Source: Aliiroseovarius sp. (GTDB lineage: Bacteria > Pseudomonadota > Alphaproteobacteria > Rhodobacterales > Rhodobacteraceae). From it: a stretch of DNA of 47,653 nt. Positions 33,626-41,914 of this stretch are shown in pieces (within the stretch, counting starts at the first letter, position 1; the number at the start of each line of letters is the position of its first letter). The notes under the pieces are model-generated. The model saw nothing but the letters and a program-made list of their open reading frames with translations, did no database searches and was not told the DNA's origin. The position numbers and the translations under genes were made by a program. The stretch spans positions 1-47,653 of the forward strand of contig NZ_JASBTN010000034.1 in NCBI RefSeq assembly GCF_030148435.1. Direction: 5' to 3'.

Positions 33626-33963
33626 GTCGAATAGCCATAGGGGGACAGCAGCAGCGGGACGTGATAGTGGTCGCCTTCCGACATGCCGAAACGAATGGGC
33701 ACCTGGTCCAGAAACAGGGGGTCTGCCCCTGCCTGGCCGGTGGCGCGCAGGTAGTCGCCCGCAAAAAAGACCAACTCGTAACGGCCGGGTTTGAAATCCC
33801 CGTCCGGCAGGATCGGCGCATCGGTGCGCCCGTCCGCATTTGTCACCGCCTGGGTGATCCGGTCACGCGCCTCCCCATCAATGCGGTAGAGCGCGATGGT
33901 AATCCCCTCCGCCGGGCAGCCACGCGCGGTGTCCAGCACATGGGTGGTCAGAAATCCGGGCAT
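33610..33963 (-). CDS. uraH: 5-hydroxyisourate hydrolase (transthyretin-related)
   Basis: Hydrolyses 5-hydroxyisourate, the product of PuuD, to OHCU. The 117-residue protein has the N-terminal [11 protein letters not shown] with catalytic His8, a [13 protein letters not shown] block and the C-terminal YRGS signature of this family. The ATG at 33963 is preceded by GAGGAGGGA. It is convergent with the LysR gene with a 16-nt overlap of coding ends, and divergent from puuE-uraD. Functionally it sits between puuD and the UraD domain of the fusion protein. Confidence 0.96.
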   Translation of the reverse strand: MPGFLTTHVLDTARGCPAEGITIALYRIDGEARDRITQAVTNADGRTDAPILPDGDFKPGRYELVFFAGDYLRATGQAGADPLFLDQVPIRFGMSEGDHYHVPLLLSPYGYSTYRGS

Positions 33964-34100
33964 GGTCCCTCCTCTTTTTGACAAGTCTTTCGCACTTCGG
34001 GGCTGGGCACAGCCCGGCGCCTGTTTGATAATCTTTCAGGATTTTCCGTAAGCTGCGCAAGTGTACCCTGCGTTAGGGTGCCGCAAAAAAGGAGCCAGCC

Positions 34101-35516
34101 ATGACCCGATACCCCCGCGACATGCGCGGATACGGCGCGACACCCCCGGACCCGAAATGGCCCGGTGGGGCTAAGATCGCGGTGCAGTTCGTGGTAAACT
34201 ACGAAGAAGGCGGCGAGAATTGCGTATTGCACGGCGATCCGGCGTCAGAGGCCTTTCTGTCCGAAATCGTCGGGGCCGCGCCCTGGGACGGCCAGCGGCA
34301 CTGGAACATGGAATCGATCTATGAATACGGTGCGCGGGCCGGGTTCTGGCGCCTGCATCGCCTGTTCGGTGAAATGGAGATCCCCATCACAGTCTACGGT
34401 GTGGCCACGGCATTGGCGCGCAGCCCGGAGCAGGTCCGCGCCATGCAGACGTCCGGGTGGGAAATCGCCTCCCACGGGCTCAAGTGGATCGACTACAAGG
34501 ATTTCACACCGGCGGAGGAGCGCGCCCATCTGCACGAAGCAATCGCGCTGCACACCGAAGTCACCGGCACCCGCCCGCTGGGCTGGTACACCGGGCGCTG
34601 TTCGGTCAACACGGTGGACCTTGTCAGCGAGGAAGGCGGGTTTCTCTATGTGGCCGACAGCTATGCCGACGATCTTCCCTATTGGCATGGGCATCCGAAC
34701 GGCTCTCAGCTTGTGGTGCCCTATACGCTCGATTGCAACGACATGCGATTCGCCACGCCTCAGGGGTTCAATTCGGGCGACCAGTTCTTTTCCTACCTGA
34801 AAGACACGTTCGATGCGCTCTATGCCGAGGGGAAAGCGGGCGCGGCCAAGATGATGTCGATCGGCCTGCACTGCCGCCTGGTCGGGCGACCCGGAAGGGT
34901 AATGGCGCTGCGCCGTTTCATGGACTACGCCAAGGGGCATGACGGCGTCTGGTTCGCCACGCGCGAACAGATCGCGCGGCATTGGCACACCGAGCACCAT
35001 CCAGTCGCACGGCCCCGCCCCTCCACCATGGGGCGCACTGCCTTTCGGGAGGCCTACGGCGGGGTATTCGAACATTCCCCCTGGGTGGCCGAAGGGGCTT
35101 TCGCCCTTGAACTCGGCCCCGCCCATGACAGCGCAGCGGGCCTGCACAATGCCATGTGCCGCGCCTTCCGCCGCGCCTCGGACGAGGCACGGCTGGGCGT
35201 GTTGCGCGCGCATCCCGACCTGGCGGGAAAGCTGGCCCGGGCCGGGCGGCTGACGCAGGAAAGCACCTCGGAACAGGCCAGCGCCGGGCTGGACATGCTG
35301 ACCGATGAAGAACGCAGGGCATTTACCGAAACAAACGCGGCCTATGTGGCAAAACACGGCTTTCCCTTCATTATCGCGGTGCGCGATCACGACAAGCCCG
35401 GCATCCGCGCGGCGATGAAGCGGCGGCTGGACAACGAAACCCCCACCGAATTCGCCGAAGCCTGCGCCCAGGTCGAACGCATCGCCTGGTACCGGTTGAA
35501 GGATATTCTGCCATGA
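34101..35516 (+). CDS. Allantoinase PuuE fused to OHCU decarboxylase UraD
   Basis: A 471-residue two-domain enzyme. Residues about 1-300 are the PuuE-type allantoinase of the polysaccharide deacetylase superfamily: MRGYGATPPDPKWPGG, VNYEEGGE, EIASHGLKWIDY, GWYTGRCSVNTVDLV and VVPYTLDCNDMRF. Residues about 312-471 are OHCU decarboxylase: FREAYGGVFEHSPWVAE, LRAHPDLAGKLA with catalytic His371, SEQASAGLD and FPFIIAV. It would decarboxylate OHCU to S-allantoin and then open the ring to allantoate. AAGGAGCC lies before the ATG. The stop overlaps allA by 4 nt. Fusions of this pair are known in bacteria; high confidence. Confidence 0.94.
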   Translation: MTRYPRDMRGYGATPPDPKWPGGAKIAVQFVVNYEEGGENCVLHGDPASEAFLSEIVGAAPWDGQRHWNMESIYEYGARAGFWRLHRLFGEMEIPITVYGVATALARSPEQVRAMQTSGWEIASHGLKWIDYKDFTPAEERAHLHEAIALHTEVTGTRPLGWYTGRCSVNTVDLVSEEGGFLYVADSYADDLPYWHGHPNGSQLVVPYTLDCNDMRFATPQGFNSGDQFFSYLKDTFDALYAEGKAGAAKMMSIGLHCRLVGRPGRVMALRRFMDYAKGHDGVWFATREQIARHWHTEHHPVARPRPSTMGRTAFREAYGGVFEHSPWVAEGAFALELGPAHDSAAGLHNAMCRAFRRASDEARLGVLRAHPDLAGKLARAGRLTQESTSEQASAGLDMLTDEERRAFTETNAAYVAKHGFPFIIAVRDHDKPGIRAAMKRRLDNETPTEFAEACAQVERIAWYRLKDILP

Positions 35517-36001
35517 GCCGCCAGATCACGCCCCGGCCCCTGACGCCCCGGGACTTTGCCCCATACGGTGACGTATTGGATGCCTCAGGCGTGCCAGACC
35601 GGATGATCAACCAAGGGCTCTGTGGCCGCCACCACGACCGGGCGCGGCTTGACTTCACGGGCGGGCGAGCGGGCGTGTCGATCTTCGACGCCCGGCCCCG
35701 CGCCCTGCCCTATACGTTCGATCTGGTCGAGCGCCATCCCGACGGGTCGCAGTGTTTTCTGCCGATGACCTTGGCGCCCTTTCTGGTGATCGTTGCCCCG
35801 GATGAAGGGGACAGGCCGGGCACCCCCCGCGCCTTTCTGACCGCCCCGGGGCAGGCGGTGAACTTTCACCGCGGCACCTGGCACGGGGTGCTGACGCCCC
35901 TGTCCGCGCCCGGCCTGTTTGCCGTGGTGGACCGGATCGGGCCGGGGGCGAACCTTGAGGAGTTCAGATACCCTGCACCTTATACGGTTCCGGCGCCCTG
36001 A
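35513..36001 (+). CDS. allA: Ureidoglycolate lyase
   Basis: Splits ureidoglycolate into glyoxylate and urea, the last step of allantoin breakdown. The 162-residue cupin-like protein has the family blocks TPRDFAPYGDVLDA, RHPDGSQCFLPM-like ERHPDGSQCFLPM and FHRGTWHGVLTPL. Its ATG overlaps the stop of the fusion gene in an ATGA, so the two are translationally coupled. It converges with the ureidoglycine aminohydrolase gene, with 12 nt between. Confidence 0.93.
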   Translation: MSRQITPRPLTPRDFAPYGDVLDASGVPDRMINQGLCGRHHDRARLDFTGGRAGVSIFDARPRALPYTFDLVERHPDGSQCFLPMTLAPFLVIVAPDEGDRPGTPRAFLTAPGQAVNFHRGTWHGVLTPLSAPGLFAVVDRIGPGANLEEFRYPAPYTVPAP

Positions 36002-36013
36002 GCCGCACTGGGC

Positions 36014-36838
36014 TTAGCGACGCGGCAGCGCCATCTGGCGGTTCACATCCTTGTAGAGCAGGTATCTGAACGGCCCCGGCCCACCCGCGTAGCAGGCCTG
36101 CGGACAAAACGCCCTGAGCCACATGTAGTCGCCCGCCTCGACCTCCACCCAGTCCTGGTTCAACCGGTAGACCGCCTTGCCTTCCAGAACATAAAGCCCG
36201 TGTTCCATCACATGGGTTTCGGCAAAGGGAATGACGCCGCCGGGCTGGAAGGTGACGATGTTCACATGCATGTCGTGGCGCAGGTCTTCCGGGTCGACAA
36301 ACCGCGTCGTGGCCCAGGCGCCATTGGTGTCGGGCATCGCGACGGGCTCCACCGCGTCGTCCGAGGTCACGAAGGCCTCCGGCATTCCCAGCCCCTCGAC
36401 CGCCTCATAGGCCTTGCGAATCCAATGGAACCGCGCGGGGGCGCCGCCACGGTTCCAGACCGACCAGCCCGTGCCCGGCGGCAGGAAGGCATAGCCGCCT
36501 GGAACCAGCTCGTGCCTGTCCCCCCCAATACGCAATTCGACCTCACCATCGACCACGAACAGAACCGCCTCGGCCCCCGTGTCCAACTCCGGTCGGTCAC
36601 TGCCGCCACCCGGGGTCAACTCGGCAATCGCGTGGGAAAACGTCTCGGCGAAACCGGACAGCGGCCGCGCAATCACCCAGAACCGCGCGCCTTCCCAGAA
36701 TGGCAGGGCCGAGGTCACGATGTCCGAGAACGTGCCCTTCGGGATCACCGCATAGGCTTCGGTGAACATGGCGCGATCGGTCAGGATCTGGCTCTGTGGC
36801 GGCAACCCGCCTTCGGGGGCAAAATATCGGCCTGTCAT
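36014..36838 (-). CDS. allE: (S)-ureidoglycine aminohydrolase, bicupin (UGHY/AllE type)
   Basis: Converts (S)-ureidoglycine to ureidoglycolate with release of ammonia. The 274-residue bicupin begins RYFAPEGGLPPQ, followed by the AVIPKGTFSDIVTS block. The second cupin has the metal site ETHVMEHGLYVLEGKAVYRLN, with His, His and Glu, and the ending GDYMWLRAFCPQACYAGGPG. I took the ATG at 36838 because conserved sequence starts there; the open frame beyond is not conserved. The substrate is made by allantoate amidohydrolase, whose gene is not in the window. Confidence 0.92.
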   Translation of the reverse strand: MTGRYFAPEGGLPPQSQILTDRAMFTEAYAVIPKGTFSDIVTSALPFWEGARFWVIARPLSGFAETFSHAIAELTPGGGSDRPELDTGAEAVLFVVDGEVELRIGGDRHELVPGGYAFLPPGTGWSVWNRGGAPARFHWIRKAYEAVEGLGMPEAFVTSDDAVEPVAMPDTNGAWATTRFVDPEDLRHDMHVNIVTFQPGGVIPFAETHVMEHGLYVLEGKAVYRLNQDWVEVEAGDYMWLRAFCPQACYAGGPGPFRYLLYKDVNRQMALPRR

Positions 36839-37120
36839 AAGGATACCTCGAGCTTGGCTGTTCCCAGAAGACCCGCTCTGCCGGGGCTTGCCAAGCCCAA
36901 AGCACGCCCAGAAGGGCAGATGCACCTTTTGGCAAAAGCTGAAAGCGTGGATGGCCGATTGGCGGGAACGCCGTGCACCGCCCCCCTGGCGCCCGGGTTG
37001 CCTCTCTGAGAGCCGCAGTTTGGCAAGGGTGGCCGCCCCGGCGCATCGCCGGGCACCTTGGGGCGGAGTGCATCGCAGCCAATCCCCGTGCGCGTCCGGA
37101 AGCTGTCAGGTTCTCCGAAG

Positions 37121-37279
37121 TGGCTTGCCTTGCGCAAGTGCCGGACAAACTGCCTGATCCACGCCTGGCGTGACGACCACAACCACTACCGCCCGCATTT
37201 CAGCCTCGCTGGCATGACGCCATAGGAATATGCGAACCGGTCACGAAAGGACCAAAACCTGAACAGAACCTACCGATAA
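37121..37279 (+). pseudogene. Remnant of an IS3-family transposase (OrfB C-terminus)
   Basis: In one frame this reads W...AWRDDHNHYRPHFSLAGMTP, a stop (TAG at 37223-37225), then EYANRSRKDQNLNRTYR and a TAA. This is the C-terminal end of an IS3-family OrfB, including the Y/H-RPH-S/F-SL motif that follows the catalytic Glu. The internal TAG sits where related proteins have Tyr in TPYEYA, so one base change explains it. The catalytic region and the 5' part of the element are absent. The relic does not match the OrfB of the intact element at 46258-47513, so it comes from a different subgroup. Confidence 0.85.
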
Positions 37280-37283
37280 TCGA

Positions 37284-37305
37284 GGACACTCGGGGGAGCA
37301 CGTCA
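37284..37305 (+). repeat. Terminal inverted repeat-like end of the degenerate IS3 element
   Basis: Immediately after the transposase remnant, the reverse complement reads TGACGTGCTCCCCCGAGTGT and CC. It begins with TGA as IS3-family terminal repeats do and resembles the IS511-like type. The opposite end was not found. Confidence 0.5.
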
Positions 37306-37391
37306 GCCGCTTCAAGCCTATCGCCATAGCTGAAGCCCTCGACTGGGCCGACTGAGCCGACTGGGCGACAGATGATACCGAATAGGTTGGG

Positions 37392-37427
37392 GACGGTTCC
37401 GCCACCTTTGAGGGTGTTCGAACCGTC
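37392..37427. repeat. Inverted repeat downstream of nosX
   Basis: GACGGTTC at 37392-37399 pairs perfectly with GAACCGTC at 37420-37427, and inner CACC/GGTG arms (37403-37406, 37413-37416) extend the fold. It lies 24 nt beyond the nosX stop. There is no T-run on either strand, so it is not a classical terminator; it may stop or stabilise the nos transcript. Confidence 0.5.
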
Positions 37428-37451
37428 TTCAGGATGTGTGCCGTCTTCGAC

Positions 37452-38360
37452 TTACGTTGATGTCTGGACAAATCGCTCGAGTCGGGCCGCCTTGAACACA
37501 CGCAAGAACTTGGTAGCGGTTTGCGCGTCCGGGACGAGGCAAAATGCCGTGGAAAGAGCATCTGCCAGCCCCGCGCGCGGCGCGCTCACCGTGACCTGCG
37601 TTGGCAATGTGGCCATGCCGTCTGCCGACAGGATATGGCCCTGCCGCCCGTCCGCGCCCATGACCGTGCCGAGCGTCGCAGAACTGGCCAGCGCCCTTCC
37701 CTGCCAGAGCCGCGCGTGATCCTCGCCCTTGATCCTCACCGGCCAACCGGCACCATCGGGTCCATTGCCCAATGCCACGATCTCGCCCGTGTCGATCAAC
37801 ACGTCACCCACTCCACGTGTCCGCATGAAGTCGGCCACCTTATCCGCGATGAACCCCTGCGCGATGCCGTTCAACGTCAGTGCCTGACCGGCCCCAAGCG
37901 TGATCCGGTCCGCTTCGATCTGGACACGGCCGAACCCGACCGCCGCCCGTGCGGCCTCGACCGCTGCTGCCTCTGGTTCCATGCCCGCCACGCCCGCTTC
38001 GGCCAGAACCCGCCATAGCGGCTGAACGGTCGGATCGAAGCGTCCTTGCGTCACCTCGTGCACCTGCCTCGCGAGCGTCAGACATTCAAGCATTTCAAAA
38101 GACGGCGCATCGAGCCGTCCGTCACGATTGAGCCGCATGATCTCGCTGTCCGTTCGGTAGAGACTGAAAATTCCTTCCAAACGACTGATCTCGGCCTCGG
38201 CCGCGCGGGTGATTTCTTCGGCCTCGGGATGATCCAGCACAATCTGCGCTTTTGCACCGAGCGCCACGCCCTGCCACCGAAAGGCCGACGCGGGATTGGC
38301 CGCAGCGGTCAGACAGGCCGCCGAGACGAAACTGATGAATCTGCGTCTGTTGATCTGCAT
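37452..38360 (-). CDS. nosX: NosX, FAD:protein FMN transferase (ApbE family)
   Basis: Attaches FMN covalently to a Thr of NosR, which needs it to support nitrous oxide reductase in vivo. The 302-residue protein has a Tat signal (INRRRFISFVSAACL). Its ApbE domain shows SRLEGIFSLYRTDSEI, RFDPTVQPLW, LTLNGIAQGFIADKV and the metal/FAD region DVLIDTGEIVALG, with ALSTAFCL near the end. It is the last gene of the nos operon, 9 nt after nosL. Export as a folded flavoprotein fits its target on the periplasmic face. Confidence 0.93.
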   Translation of the reverse strand: MQINRRRFISFVSAACLTAAANPASAFRWQGVALGAKAQIVLDHPEAEEITRAAEAEISRLEGIFSLYRTDSEIMRLNRDGRLDAPSFEMLECLTLARQVHEVTQGRFDPTVQPLWRVLAEAGVAGMEPEAAAVEAARAAVGFGRVQIEADRITLGAGQALTLNGIAQGFIADKVADFMRTRGVGDVLIDTGEIVALGNGPDGAGWPVRIKGEDHARLWQGRALASSATLGTVMGADGRQGHILSADGMATLPTQVTVSAPRAGLADALSTAFCLVPDAQTATKFLRVFKAARLERFVQTST

Positions 38361-38369
38361 GGCTTTCTC

Positions 38370-38903
38370 CTACTGCCCCAGCGCTTTGAGACGGGCATTG
38401 ATATCGTCCGTGTCATCCTCCACGGGCGCGGTGTCGCCCAGAACGTCCTCGGGCCGGATTTCGTCGAAGGTCATGATCCGCCCCCCGCGCTCGCGCACAA
38501 AGGCTTCGGCGGCGAGTTTGTCGGAAAACGGCACGAATTCCGCCGCGCCCATGCCGCCCACGGCATCGGACCCCACCACATAAAGCGCCTCGCGCGTGGG
38601 CATCCACGCTCCAGGCGCGTCCCATGTGGCACCCGTCATGTCCTGCACATACGAGACCTGAACCGCGTGGCTCTGTTCGGGCATGTGCAGATAGGCGATC
38701 ACATCGCGCACCTGACTGAAGAAGATCGGCGCGGGCATCCCGTCCAGATGCGCCTGCCCCTTCGGCCCGTCATGTTCGACCAGCGCCATCTGGCAATAAT
38801 AGCCCAGCGCTTCCTCGGTCAACTCCACCGGATCCGGCAGGTTCACCACGTCGTCCTTGCAGGCGGCCAGAAGGAGGACGGAAACCAGGACGAGCTTTCT
38901 CAT
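38370..38903 (-). CDS. nosL: NosL, copper-delivery lipoprotein
   Basis: An outer-envelope lipoprotein that delivers Cu(I) for maturation of the NosZ copper centres. The signal ends in LLAAC, a lipobox with Cys at about residue 15. The copper-binding motif is YYCQMALVEHDGPKGQ, with Cys and Met ligands. I took the ATG at 38903, which overlaps the nosY stop by 4 nt. It has 177 residues, and the C-terminal end is acidic (VEDDTDD). Its position in the operon is conserved in other denitrifiers. Confidence 0.93.
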   Translation of the reverse strand: MRKLVLVSVLLLAACKDDVVNLPDPVELTEEALGYYCQMALVEHDGPKGQAHLDGMPAPIFFSQVRDVIAYLHMPEQSHAVQVSYVQDMTGATWDAPGAWMPTREALYVVGSDAVGGMGAAEFVPFSDKLAAEAFVRERGGRIMTFDEIRPEDVLGDTAPVEDDTDDINARLKALGQ

Positions 38904-39727
38904 GGCGTCACTCTTTGAAACGACAGCCGCGCGAGCGTGGCTGCAAGAACCGGCCAGATCACGATGGCGGCCAGCGGCTTCCAGGCCGCAATGGAGGACG
39001 CCGCCCCGGACAGGCCGGAGGCTGCGTCGACCGCGCCCGAGGCCGCGAGGTTGAAGATACGGAAAGCGTCCGCCGGATTGACCACCAGCGCCCATGGGAA
39101 CACATCCGTGGTGAAGGCCCCGCCATCATCCGCGACCACGGCGGCGAGAAGCGCCAGGTCGTAAAGCACGATCATCACCAGCCAGAGACCGATCGCCATG
39201 GCCGCGGCCCCGGATGGCCGACGCGACAGGCAGGACATGGCATGCCCCAACGACAAGAACGCGGCGCCAAGAAGGACCGAGGTCCAGACCAGCCGCCAGA
39301 GCGCAGGCAAGCCATCTGCCGCCTCCACACCGCCAGTGGCAAAGGCCGCCACCGCAGCGACCGCATAACCCGCGACAACCGCGATGGTCACGACAGCCAA
39401 TTGCGCGACCAGCTTGCCCAGAAGCAGCTCGGTCCGTGCCAGCGGATAGGTTAGCGACAGCGCCAGCGTACCCCGCTCGCTCTCGCCCGCGATGGCATCA
39501 AAGGAAATCAGAAGCGCGATCAGCGGGACCAGGTAGACCGCGAGCGAGATCAGGCTCGCCACCGTCACCGACAGCGGGTCCACCGCGAGCTGTCCCGCAG
39601 GGGCCGCGCCGGCGAAGGCCAGGACCAACGAAAACAAGATCATCATGGCGACCGACACGACCACCCAGCGGTTGCGACGGGCGATGGCGAATTCGAGCGC
39701 GGCAGTGGCGAGGATACGGGAGAACAT
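38900..39727 (-). CDS. nosY: NosY, ABC-2 permease of the Nos maturation complex
   Basis: The membrane subunit of the NosDFY ABC complex, which prepares the CuZ site of NosZ together with NosL. It has about six hydrophobic helices, including LVPLIALLISFDAIAGE followed by SERGTLALSLTYPLARTE, a signature of NosY. The start is either the ATG at 39727 (chosen; AGGAGG at 8 nt) or the GTG three bases earlier, which overlaps the nosF stop. It has 275 residues and overlaps nosL by 4 nt. Confidence 0.93.
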   Translation of the reverse strand: MFSRILATAALEFAIARRNRWVVVSVAMMILFSLVLAFAGAAPAGQLAVDPLSVTVASLISLAVYLVPLIALLISFDAIAGESERGTLALSLTYPLARTELLLGKLVAQLAVVTIAVVAGYAVAAVAAFATGGVEAADGLPALWRLVWTSVLLGAAFLSLGHAMSCLSRRPSGAAAMAIGLWLVMIVLYDLALLAAVVADDGGAFTTDVFPWALVVNPADAFRIFNLAASGAVDAASGLSGAASSIAAWKPLAAIVIWPVLAATLARLSFQRVTP

Positions 39728-40617
39728 CACGCGACCCTCCTGGAGATATGGGAATAGAGATCGTCGAGCGTGGCGGCGTGCAGATCGTAATCCGCGATAT
39801 GACCCCGCAGCGCCACGATCCGTTCGAGAACCGCGAGCTTTTCGTCAGGCGCGCAGGTGAAGGTCACGCGATCCTCGAAGATCTGCGCCTCGGGGAACGC
39901 TTCCGCGACCTGCGGTGCCTGCTCTGCCTTCGGAAAGATCGTCACGGTCAGGGGAAGCGCCGCATCGCTCCGCAGATCGGCCAAGGTGCCCTGTGCCACT
40001 TGTTTGCCTTTGGCCAGAATGACCATGCGATCCGTCCGCGCCTCCAGTTCCGACAGGGCGTGCGACGACAGAAGAACGGCGGTGCCTTTCGCGGCCAACT
40101 CGTCGAGCAGCGCATAGAACTCTCGCCGCGATACAGGGTCGAGACCCGATGTCGGCTCGTCCAGAACCATAAGGCGCGGATTTCCGATAAGCGCCTGAGC
40201 CAGCCCGACACGCTGGCGCATCCCTTTGGAATAGGTGCCGATCCGGCGCGTGGCGGCATCCGCCAGTCCAACTTTCTCCAAAAGCTCGTCGGCCTGCTTC
40301 ACAGGCTGGCCGCGCAGGCGCAAGTAATAGCACAACTGTTCACGCCCGGTGATCGCAGGGTGAAAGGCTGCATTTTCCGCCAGATAGGCGGTGAGCGACC
40401 GCGCCACCGCCGATCCCGGCGCATGTCCCGCCACTTCTATCCGGCCCCCGTCCGCGTGGATCAGCCCCAGAACCAGCTTCATCAGCGTCGATTTCCCCGC
40501 GCCGTTATGGCCCAGAAGCGCCACGCGCTCCCCCGCCGCGATGTCGAGCGACACCTCGTCCAGGACCGTCGTGCCCCCGTAGCGCTTAGTGAGCTTCGAG
40601 AGGGTCAGAATCGTCAT
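39727..40617 (-). CDS. nosF: NosF, ABC-type ATPase of the Nos maturation complex
   Basis: Drives conformational change in NosDFY. Walker A is GHNGAGKST, the signature is YSKGMRQRVGLAQAL, Walker B is RLMVLDEPTSGLD and the switch His is in SSHALSE. The length of 296 residues is normal. The ATG at 40617 lies 32 nt inside the end of nosD, so the two genes overlap in different frames. The stop overlaps the start of nosY. Confidence 0.94.
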   Translation of the reverse strand: MTILTLSKLTKRYGGTTVLDEVSLDIAAGERVALLGHNGAGKSTLMKLVLGLIHADGGRIEVAGHAPGSAVARSLTAYLAENAAFHPAITGREQLCYYLRLRGQPVKQADELLEKVGLADAATRRIGTYSKGMRQRVGLAQALIGNPRLMVLDEPTSGLDPVSRREFYALLDELAAKGTAVLLSSHALSELEARTDRMVILAKGKQVAQGTLADLRSDAALPLTVTIFPKAEQAPQVAEAFPEAQIFEDRVTFTCAPDEKLAVLERIVALRGHIADYDLHAATLDDLYSHISRRVA

Positions 40618-41914
40618 AAGTGGCTCCCTTGGCCCAGAGCGGCGTGGCTTGGGCCATTTGTTGAACGGTTTCGGGCACCTCGCGCGCGGGTGCGTTGGTC
40701 AGCGGGTAGCTGTCCACGACACCGCCGGTGCGGGCCGCCGGAAACTGCGACTGGCTCCAGCGCACCAACTGCACGGCAGGTGTCCCCAAAAGCAGCTTCG
40801 CGGCGGGTTGTGACCACAGTATTTGGTCCATCAGATCGTTGGGGCGGTAGGGACTGTCGGCGCGCCCGTCCCCGTCCAGATCGAATGCCGGGTGGTCGGA
40901 CCAGTAATTCCCTCGCCCTTCGTGGCTCCACTCCACATCACTTGTGCCAACGTATTTCACCTGCGTGCGGTTGCCGACAAAAGCATTCCCGGTGATCGTG
41001 TTACGCTCGGACCCGGCAGTGAAATGCACACCGATGTCACAGCCCGTGAACGTATTGTCCGCGATCAGGTTTTTATGTGAGTTATAAACAAATGCGCACT
41101 TCTCCGTGCCGCCCGTCACGAGGTTCGCAAACACGTCCGACTGCTTGGTGTAATTCAACATGACGCCGTGGTCGCGGTCGTTGATCGAGGTGTTGCCCTT
41201 GACCACGATCCGGTCGGAATACATCAGCGCGAAGCCAAGATGGTTGCCGATCGAAATATTGCCTTCCACCACGCTATCGTTCGTATACATGTAGTGGACG
41301 GCAAAGCGAAGGTCGCGAAACACGTTGTCGCGAAACACGTTGCGCTGCGAGACATTGGTAAAGATTCCGTCCCGTCCATACCGCACGTCATTGCCGATCA
41401 CTTCCGCGCCCGGTGCGTTCCAAACGTAGATTCCGTTGCCCCGATCGTTCATGCGCGGCAGACGCAAACCCTCGATCCGGTTGCCTTTAACCAGCGCATT
41501 GCGCGCTCCGTGAATGTCGATACCAACGAGATTGTCGGTCAGAACGTTGTCCAGAACCCGCGCGCCGCGCGCCTTCGTTGTCAGCTTCACGCCGGCGTCG
41601 ATCGGTTCGTGCACCCGGCCCGAATTGGTCAAGTGCAACCCGCGCAGCACCACGTCCGGCGCGTCGACCAGAACCACCGACAAGGTGCCGTTCCCATCGA
41701 TCACCGCGCCATCCTCGCCGCTGAGCGTCAATGTCTTGTCGATCGTCACCGGGCCATCGTAACGGCCCGGTGACAGGATGATCTCGTCTCCCTCTTCTGC
41801 CGCCGCAATTGCGGCGACCAGAACCCCCGGCCCGGGCGCAAGCACCACGCGCTCGGCCAGTACCGGCGCCGCGCTCAGAACGAGCGCGGCAAAGAGGAAG
41901 ACGAGGCGGATCAT
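40586..41914 (-). CDS. nosD: NosD, periplasmic beta-helix copper chaperone protein
   Basis: The periplasmic part of NosDFY, which takes copper from NosL and passes it to NosZ. The 442-residue protein has a signal peptide ([18 protein letters not shown]) and a right-handed parallel beta-helix made of short repeats, seen as alternating GN-x-I/F and N-x-V-I motifs ([38 protein letters not shown]). I chose the ATG at 41914, which overlaps the nosZ stop. The 3' end extends 32 nt into nosF. Confidence 0.93.
   Translation of the reverse strand: MIRLVFLFAALVLSAAPVLAERVVLAPGPGVLVAAIAAAEEGDEIILSPGRYDGPVTIDKTLTLSGEDGAVIDGNGTLSVVLVDAPDVVLRGLHLTNSGRVHEPIDAGVKLTTKARGARVLDNVLTDNLVGIDIHGARNALVKGNRIEGLRLPRMNDRGNGIYVWNAPGAEVIGNDVRYGRDGIFTNVSQRNVFRDNVFRDLRFAVHYMYTNDSVVEGNISIGNHLGFALMYSDRIVVKGNTSINDRDHGVMLNYTKQSDVFANLVTGGTEKCAFVYNSHKNLIADNTFTGCDIGVHFTAGSERNTITGNAFVGNRTQVKYVGTSDVEWSHEGRGNYWSDHPAFDLDGDGRADSPYRPNDLMDQILWSQPAAKLLLGTPAVQLVRWSQSQFPAARTGGVVDSYPLTNAPAREVPETVQQMAQATPLWAKGATYDDSDPLEAH

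Larger units (their letters stand above)
36839..37451. other. Non-coding stretch with an IS relic between the urate and nos clusters
   Basis: There is no intact gene in these 613 nt. The right half contains a broken IS3-family transposase end and a terminal-repeat-like sequence (listed separately), then a hairpin downstream of nosX. The left half (36839-37120) must include the promoter of the ureidoglycine aminohydrolase gene. I see no further gene in it; it may be older mobile-element debris. Confidence 0.6.
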
